Positions 4,902 through 8,738 of a stretch of 8,738 nt of DNA are shown piece after piece. How positions within the stretch are numbered: position 1 is the stretch's first letter; every line of letters starts with the position of its first letter. A model generated the notes under the pieces. That model had not been told where the DNA came from, did not search any database, and worked only from the letters and a program-made list of their open reading frames with translations. The position numbers and the translations under genes are program-made. Source of the DNA: DATEAV01 sp964513155 (lineage in GTDB: Bacteria; Chloroflexota; Anaerolineae; Anaerolineales; E44-bin32); NCBI GenBank assembly GCA_964513155.1, contig CAZEMA010000107.1:1-8738 (forward strand), given 5' to 3'.

Positions 4902-5969
4902 TTGATCCACGAGTACGTCGGCAATCTTCACGTTCATACCCCCTACTCAGACGGGACAGGGACCCATGAACAGGTCGCCCAGGCTGCCATCGAGGCCGGC
5001 TTGGATTTCGTCGTCGTGACCGATCACAACGTTTGGGTGGGGGGGCTGGAAGGCTATCGCTACAGGGGGGAGAAGCGGGCGCTCCTCCTGGTGGGCGAGG
5101 AGATCCATGATCAGGGACGCGATCCACAGAAGAATCACCTCTTGGTCTTCCAGGTGGACCAGGAGCTTGCGCCGTTGGCTTGTGTGCCCCAGCGGTTGCT
5201 GGATAGCGTCAACCAGGCGGGAGGCGTATCCTTCTTCGCCCACCCGGTCGATCCCCCTGCCCCGGTGGTCCGCCAGCCCGATCTCTCGTGGGTGGATTGG
5301 GACCTGGAGGGTTACACCGGGATCGAGCTTTGGAACTACATGAGCGAGTTCAAGTCTCTGCTGCGGTCCAGGCTCGCAACGCTGTACTACGGCTACAACC
5401 CCAAACAGGTCGCGGTGGGGCCCTTCCCGGAGATGCTGCAGCGTTGGGATGACCTGCTGGCCGCTGGGAAGAGGGTCGTTGCCATCGGCGGCGCGGATGC
5501 ACATGCTCTCGACATCCGCCTCGGCCCGCTGCGCCGGACGGTCTTCCCATACGAGTTCCTCTTCCGCGCCGTCAACACCCACGTGCTGACGAGTGAGCCC
5601 TTGAATGGCGACCTGGAGAGTGACAAGCGCCGTCTGTACCATAGCCTGCATCGAGGGCGGTGCTTTGTCGGATACGACCTGCCCGCCCCGACCCGCGGCT
5701 TCCGCTTCACTGCCGACGGGAAAGACTCACAAGCCCTCATGGGAGAGGCCATCTCGGGCCGCCACGGCGTCACGCTTCAGGTGTGGCTGCCACAGAAAGC
5801 GGAAATCTGCATTGTGCACAACGGCCGCAAGGTGCGGCAGTTACACGCCCAGCAGACGGCGGTGCACACGACCTCCGAGCCCGGCGCCTACCGGGTGGAA
5901 GCCCATCTCCATGCCTTTGGCAAGCTGCGGGGCTGGATCTTCAGCAACCCAATCTACGTGACGAACTGA
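4902..5969 (+). CDS. PHP-domain metallohydrolase, CehA/McbA-like
   Basis: The 355-residue product begins with a PHP (polymerase and histidinol phosphatase) metal-dependent hydrolase domain. Motifs in order are NLHVHTPYSDG (8-18; His10, His12, Asp17), VTDHN (39-43; Asp41, His42), GEEIHD (65-70), AHPVDP (113-118; His114) and IGGADAHA (195-202; Asp199, His201), together forming the expected metal site. The C-terminal part (about 265-352) is beta-rich (GVTLQVWLP...CIVHNGRKV...GAYRVEAHL...GWIFSNPIYV), like the Ig-like tail of the CehA/McbA group. Members hydrolyse phosphoesters or carbamates, but the substrate cannot be told here. No signal peptide is visible, so it is probably cytosolic. The start is TTG 4902, placed by AGGAG six bases upstream. 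It follows the 127-aa gene by 34 bases and is likely co-transcribed with it. It is not closely similar to the PHP domain of the neighbouring polX beyond shared metal motifs. Confidence 0.9.
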   Translation: MIHEYVGNLHVHTPYSDGTGTHEQVAQAAIEAGLDFVVVTDHNVWVGGLEGYRYRGEKRALLLVGEEIHDQGRDPQKNHLLVFQVDQELAPLACVPQRLLDSVNQAGGVSFFAHPVDPPAPVVRQPDLSWVDWDLEGYTGIELWNYMSEFKSLLRSRLATLYYGYNPKQVAVGPFPEMLQRWDDLLAAGKRVVAIGGADAHALDIRLGPLRRTVFPYEFLFRAVNTHVLTSEPLNGDLESDKRRLYHSLHRGRCFVGYDLPAPTRGFRFTADGKDSQALMGEAISGRHGVTLQVWLPQKAEICIVHNGRKVRQLHAQQTAVHTTSEPGAYRVEAHLHAFGKLRGWIFSNPIYVTN

Positions 5970-6102
5970 GAAGGGACGTCGGCCAGGCTCGTGCCGGCTA
6001 GATGAGACGCCTGGCGCCGCATCGATCGCAGGCGCGATGATGCCCTGTCCTCGACGGAAGTTGTCTGGAGTCATCGACCCCCCCACGGGGAGCCTACTAG
6101 CG

Positions 6103-6332
6103 GAACCGTGACGCACTGGGCTGCCGCCTCGAGGCCAAGACAGCCCAGAACAATGACGCTGCATCCCCGATCCCCACCAGCGCACCGAGGCGAGTAAGGG
6201 GGACGATGCTGCATTCTCCTCGACCTTCCCGCGGGCTGGCAGCCCGCGGGAAGGTGACCGATTGGGCACGCGCCTCGAGAGCGAGACGAGCAAGGGGACC
6301 GATGTTGCATTCCCCGTCCTCGGCAGCGCACC
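6103..6332. repeat. Degenerate repeat cluster (two full units and one partial)
   Basis: Unit 1 (6103-6186) and unit 2 (6250-6332) are about 83 bases each, spaced 147 bases apart. They share ordered blocks GTGAC, GGGC, GCCTCGAG, AGAC, TGCAT, CCCCG and AGCGCACC; identity is roughly 60-65% by eye. A partial unit (6186-6222) matches the second half of unit 2 (6282-6322) more closely, through CGAG-CGAG-AAGGGG-CGATG-TGCATT blocks. A perfect hairpin separates the partial unit from unit 2. No spacer regularity suggests CRISPR. I do not recognise the family. Confidence 0.6.
6223..6255. repeat. Perfect 15-bp stem-loop within the repeat cluster
   Basis: ACCTTCCCGCGGGCT (6223-6237) and its exact reverse complement (6241-6255) enclose a GGC loop. 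The stem is very GC-rich and has no U-tract on either side, so a standard intrinsic terminator is unlikely. It sits between the partial and second repeat units and may be part of a larger mobile or structural repeat. Confidence 0.75.
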
Positions 6333-6381
6333 CGGGGCAAGGCACCGTCCCAAGGAGCGATCCAGGGCCGATGAGCCGTGG

Positions 6382-6387
6382 TATAAT
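6382..6387 (+). promoter_or_regulatory. -10 box for uvrB
   Basis: TATAAT is a perfect -10 consensus in GC-rich DNA. The expected start near 6394 would give a uvrB leader of about 150 bases that contains the whole palindromic element copy B. No good -35 box lies at 16-18 bases upstream. No LexA-type operator that I recognise is present. Confidence 0.5.
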
Positions 6388-6410
6388 CCTAGCCCATCTG
6401 TTCTAGGAAT

Positions 6411-6522
6411 GTGATGCAGAAGCTCTGCTTCCTGGAAAGAACTCGCATATGTGGTGGTTGTGGCTTCGCCCCAACCACCACACATATGGTTCTCTTCTCC
6501 GGGCAAGGCGGTTTCTCATCAC
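6411..6522 (+). repeat. Imperfect palindromic element, copy B (upstream of uvrB)
   Basis: This is the second copy of the element at 1655-1766, in the same orientation on the plus strand. The outer arms are GTGATG (6411-6416) and CATCAC (6517-6522). The central hairpin is stronger than in copy A: GTGGTGGTT (6451-6459) pairs perfectly with AACCACCAC (6473-6481), G6460 pairs with C6472, and the tip is GGC-TTC-GCC (6462-6470). CATAT (6446-6450) pairs with ATATG (6484-6488) across a two-base bulge. Identity to copy A extends outside the arms to 6402-6524. It ends 24 bases before the uvrB start, so it lies in the probable 5' leader and could affect ribosome access or message stability. Confidence 0.85.
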
Positions 6523-6546
6523 CCCGCCAGGAGTCAGGGTTGTGCC

Positions 6547-8580
6547 ATGCCTGAGTTCCGCCTGCGAGCTCCCTACCAACCGACGGGCGACCAGCCCGAA
6601 GCCATCGAGAAGATCGTCGCCGGCCTCCAGCGGGGTGACGAGCACACGGTGCTTCTAGGCGCGACTGGGACGGGGAAGACCTTCACCATCGCTAATGTCA
6701 TCGCCCGGCTCCAACGGCCAACGCTGGTGATGGCGCACAACAAGACGTTGGCCGCGCAACTGTACGCTGAGTTCAAGGACTTCTTCCCCGAGAACGCCGT
6801 CGAGTACTTCGTCTCCTACTACGACTACTACCAGCCCGAAGCCTACGTCCCCAAGCACGACCTGTACATCGAGAAGGAGACGGAGATCAACGAGGAGATC
6901 GAACGGCTGCGGCTGTCGACGACGGCCTCGGTGATCTCGCGCCGGGACGTCATCGTGGTGGCCTCGGTGTCGTGCATCTACGGCATCGGCAGCCCCGAGG
7001 CCTACGGCCGGGTCGTGATCAACCTGGACGTGGGTGGCGTCTACCGGCGGAGCGCGCTGCTGCGCCAGCTGGTCGAGAGCCACTACGATCGCAATGATCT
7101 CGAGCTGCGCCCGGGGTCGTTCCGCGTCCGCGGGGACACGCTGGAGGTTGCGCCTGCCTACCAGGAGCGTGGTGTTCGGATCGGCTTCTTCGGAGACGAG
7201 GTCGAGCGCATCGCCGAGTTCGACCCGCTCACCGGCGAGATCCTCGCCGAGCGGGAATCAACCTCGATCTACCCGGCGAAGCACTTCATCACCGATGAGG
7301 AGAAGCTCCAGGTGGCGCTGGCCGCCATTGAGACCGAACTGGAGCAGCGGGTCCAGGAGTTCAAGGCCGCGGAGAAGCTGCTCGAGGCACAGCGGCTTGA
7401 GCAGCGAACTCGCTACGACCTTGAGATGCTGCGCGAGGTCGGCTACTGCGCCGGGATCGAGAACTACTCCAGGCACCTCGACCAGCGTCCCCCAGGATCG
7501 CCCCCCTGGACGCTGGTGGACTATTTCCCTCCCGACTACTTGATCGTGCTCGACGAGAGCCATATGACCGTCCCGCAGATCAACGGGATGTACGGCGGCG
7601 ACCGTTCGCGCAAGGAGACGTTGGTCGAGTACGGCTTCCGCCTGCCCTCGGCCCTCGACAACCGGCCTCTATCCTTCGAGGAGTTTGAAGCCCGGACCGG
7701 TCAGATGATCTACACCTCGGCCACGCCTGGGCCCTACGAGCTCGAGCGGGCGGCCCAGGTGGTGGACCAGGTCATCCGGCCGACAGGCCTGGTCGACCCC
7801 GAGGTGGAGATCCGCCCGGTGGCCGGACAGATCGATGATCTGGTCGGCGAGATCCGGCGGCGGGTCGAGGCGGGCCAGCGGGCGCTGGTGACCACCCTGA
7901 CCAAGCGCATGGCCGAGGACCTCGCCGCTTACCTGGAAGACCTGGAGATCAAGGTCCACTATCTGCACTCGGAGATTGACACCATTGAGCGGGTAAGCAT
8001 CCTGCGCGATCTGCGGATGGGGGTATACGACGTCGTGGTCGGGATCAACCTGCTCCGGGAGGGTCTCGACCTTCCGGAGGTCTCGCTGGTGGCGATCCTC
8101 GACGCTGACAAAGAGGGCTTCCTGCGCTCGGACACGGCGCTGATTCAAACGATCGGGCGCGCCGCCCGGCACGTCGACGGGAAGGTGATCATGTATGCCG
8201 ACACGATCACCGACTCGATGCGCCGGGCCCTGGACGAGACCGATCGCAGGCGCAAGAAGCAGGTCGCCTACAACCAGACCCATGGTATCGAACCGGTGAG
8301 CATCATCAAGGCGGTGCGGGACCTGACTGACCAGATGGCATCACACGCGGTGGAGGAAAGGCCGGCCGAGTATCATGCCCTTCCGGCGCGGATGCCGCGG
8401 GATGAGCTGCACCGCTTGATCCATGAGACGGAGAAGCAGATGCAAGTCGCGGCCGAGGCGCTGGAGTTCGAGAAGGCGGCCGCGTTGCGGGATCAACTCT
8501 ACGAGCTACGAGGCATCCTCGCCGAGAAGGACGACCTGCCCCCCTGGCGCCGTGCCAAGGCACTGGCCGGGGAAGATTGA
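6547..8580 (+). CDS. uvrB: UvrABC system protein B (excinuclease subunit)
   Basis: The 677-residue product is full-length UvrB, the ATP-dependent damage-verification subunit of bacterial nucleotide-excision repair. UvrA loads it on DNA, and it then recruits UvrC for incision. Seen in order: the N-terminal YQPTGDQPEAI (10-20), Walker A GATGTGKTFT (38-47), the beta-hairpin YYDYYQPEAYVP (91-102) that inserts between DNA strands, Walker B-like VLDESH (334-339), helicase motifs TSATPGPYE (390-398) and INLLREGLDLPEV (500-512), QTIGRAARH (534-542), and a C-terminal UVR motif (about 619-654) that contacts UvrC. All key motifs are present. I chose ATG 6547 because the protein then begins MPEFRL like other UvrB proteins. 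A GTG at 6451 in frame would add 32 residues encoded by the palindromic repeat. The ribosome-binding site is modest: AGGG (6536-6539) is seven bases upstream, while AGGAG (6529-6533) is rather far at 13. No uvrA or uvrC is in the window. Confidence 0.98.
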   Translation: MPEFRLRAPYQPTGDQPEAIEKIVAGLQRGDEHTVLLGATGTGKTFTIANVIARLQRPTLVMAHNKTLAAQLYAEFKDFFPENAVEYFVSYYDYYQPEAYVPKHDLYIEKETEINEEIERLRLSTTASVISRRDVIVVASVSCIYGIGSPEAYGRVVINLDVGGVYRRSALLRQLVESHYDRNDLELRPGSFRVRGDTLEVAPAYQERGVRIGFFGDEVERIAEFDPLTGEILAERESTSIYPAKHFITDEEKLQVALAAIETELEQRVQEFKAAEKLLEAQRLEQRTRYDLEMLREVGYCAGIENYSRHLDQRPPGSPPWTLVDYFPPDYLIVLDESHMTVPQINGMYGGDRSRKETLVEYGFRLPSALDNRPLSFEEFEARTGQMIYTSATPGPYELERAAQVVDQVIRPTGLVDPEVEIRPVAGQIDDLVGEIRRRVEAGQRALVTTLTKRMAEDLAAYLEDLEIKVHYLHSEIDTIERVSILRDLRMGVYDVVVGINLLREGLDLPEVSLVAILDADKEGFLRSDTALIQTIGRAARHVDGKVIMYADTITDSMRRALDETDRRRKKQVAYNQTHGIEPVSIIKAVRDLTDQMASHAVEERPAEYHALPARMPRDELHRLIHETEKQMQVAAEALEFEKAAALRDQLYELRGILAEKDDLPPWRRAKALAGED

Positions 8581-8587
8581 GGCAGCA

Positions 8588-8604
8588 GAGGCGACGCACG
8601 CCTC
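8588..8604 (+). terminator. Short hairpin after uvrB
   Basis: GAGGCG (8588-8593) and CGCCTC (8599-8604) flank an ACGCA loop, seven bases after the uvrB stop. There is no U-tract (GCCCCCATTGCG follows), so it is only a weak terminator candidate. Confidence 0.3.
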
Positions 8605-8630
8605 GCCCCCATTGCGTTGTGTGGGTCGGG

Positions 8631-8685
8631 AAGAGGTAGGGGCGCTTCGCTTGTCCTGGCGATTCTCCAGGGCGAACCACCTCTT
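8631..8685. repeat. Branched or bulged inverted repeat downstream of uvrB
   Basis: AAGAGGT (8631-8637) pairs with ACCTCTT (8679-8685). Inside it, TTCGC (8646-8650) pairs with GCGAA (8672-8676), and CCTGG (8655-8659) pairs with CCAGG (8667-8671) around a seven-base loop. Three nested stems in correct order suggest a structured element rather than chance, but the internal loops are asymmetric. Confidence 0.5.
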
Positions 8686-8689
8686 GTAT

Positions 8690-8737
8690 GGGTTCAGGAC
8701 ATGTGAGACCGGCGGGGGATTCACGTGTCCTCAATCC
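8690..8737. repeat. Imperfect palindrome at the window end
   Basis: GGGTTCAGGACATGTGA (8690-8706) is nearly the reverse complement of 8721-8737. The inner 11 positions (8696-8706 with 8721-8731) pair with one wobble; one mismatch and five further pairs, one a wobble, follow outside. The loop is 14 bases. It may continue past the window, and it may be the edge of another dispersed repeat or mobile element. Confidence 0.5.
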
Positions 8738-8738
8738 C

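Larger units (their letters stand above)
5970..6546. other. Intergenic region between the PHP hydrolase and uvrB
   Basis: This 577-base region holds no credible gene. From left to right it contains a 7-bp inverted repeat, GCCAGGC/GCCTGGC (5982-5988 and 6009-6015), that could loosely serve as a 3'-end hairpin. Next are degenerate repeats (6103-6332) interrupted by a perfect hairpin (6223-6255), a TATAAT box (6382-6387), a small inverted repeat TCCTAG/CTAGGA (about 6388-6408), and palindromic element copy B (6411-6522). Minus-strand reading frames here translate the repeats into Arg/Ser/Gly/Pro-rich sequence without domains. Confidence 0.6.

Noticed and set aside
4947..5651. A 234-codon minus-strand frame opposite the PHP hydrolase
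   Set aside because: It is a shadow of the hydrolase, whose metal motifs prove the plus-strand frame. The minus-strand translation shows no recognisable domain.
6103..6332. CRISPR array upstream of uvrB
   Set aside because: The units are too long and divergent, spacing is irregular, and there are no cas genes. They are degenerate intergenic repeats.
5841..6506. A 221-codon minus-strand frame across the PHP hydrolase end, repeat cluster and palindrome
   Set aside because: It starts within palindromic copy B, runs through degenerate repeats and a perfect hairpin, and overlaps the hydrolase 3' end. The translation is low-complexity and resembles no protein family.

Overview
The window is high-GC bacterial chromosomal DNA with ordinary housekeeping and DNA-repair content and no phage, transposase or CRISPR genes. 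The gene set (a DegV fatty-acid-binding protein, a PHP-containing family X DNA polymerase, a CAP-domain lipoprotein with a long Pro/Thr/Ser-rich linker, a CehA/McbA-type PHP hydrolase and UvrB) and the codon use fit a Chloroflexota (Anaerolineae-like) genome best. That placement is inference from gene style, not a proven assignment.

Layout. A tRNA-Leu(UAA) lies at 151-234 on the plus strand, followed by 529 bases without a credible gene. That stretch holds two very strong inverted repeats (325-360 and 654-691). A minus-strand cluster then runs leftwards from 4331: a secreted CAP/SCP lipoprotein, polX starting one base after the lipoprotein stop, and degV. PolX and degV are separated by 258 bases that contain a 112-base imperfect palindrome (1655-1766). 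A divergent plus-strand pair starts near 4484: a small unrecognised protein (127 aa) and a PHP/CehA-like metallohydrolase with a TTG start. A 577-base intergenic region (5970-6546) carries degenerate repeats, a perfect 15-bp hairpin, a TATAAT box and a second copy of the palindrome. It leads into uvrB (6547-8580). The last 158 bases hold more inverted repeats and no gene.

The two points most worth following up are these. (1) The two copies of the palindrome (1646-1768 and 6402-6524) align without a gap over 123 bases at about 85% identity. Both keep a long hairpin fold, and each lies a few tens of bases upstream of a start codon (degV and uvrB), in opposite orientations relative to those genes. 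This looks like a dispersed ERIC- or MITE-like family. Because both copies are open in several frames, they tempt a gene finder to extend the N-termini of DegV and UvrB. (2) PolX keeps an intact-looking PHP nuclease site and the first two polymerase aspartates, but has Gln243 where the third metal-binding aspartate is expected. It may therefore be a nuclease or end-processing enzyme more than a polymerase.

Functionally, PolX and UvrB are both DNA-repair proteins (gap or base-excision repair and nucleotide-excision repair). DegV links to fatty-acid handling, and the CAP lipoprotein to the cell surface. I see no evidence that the window encodes one integrated new system. The novelty lies mainly in the repeats and in the altered PolX active site.
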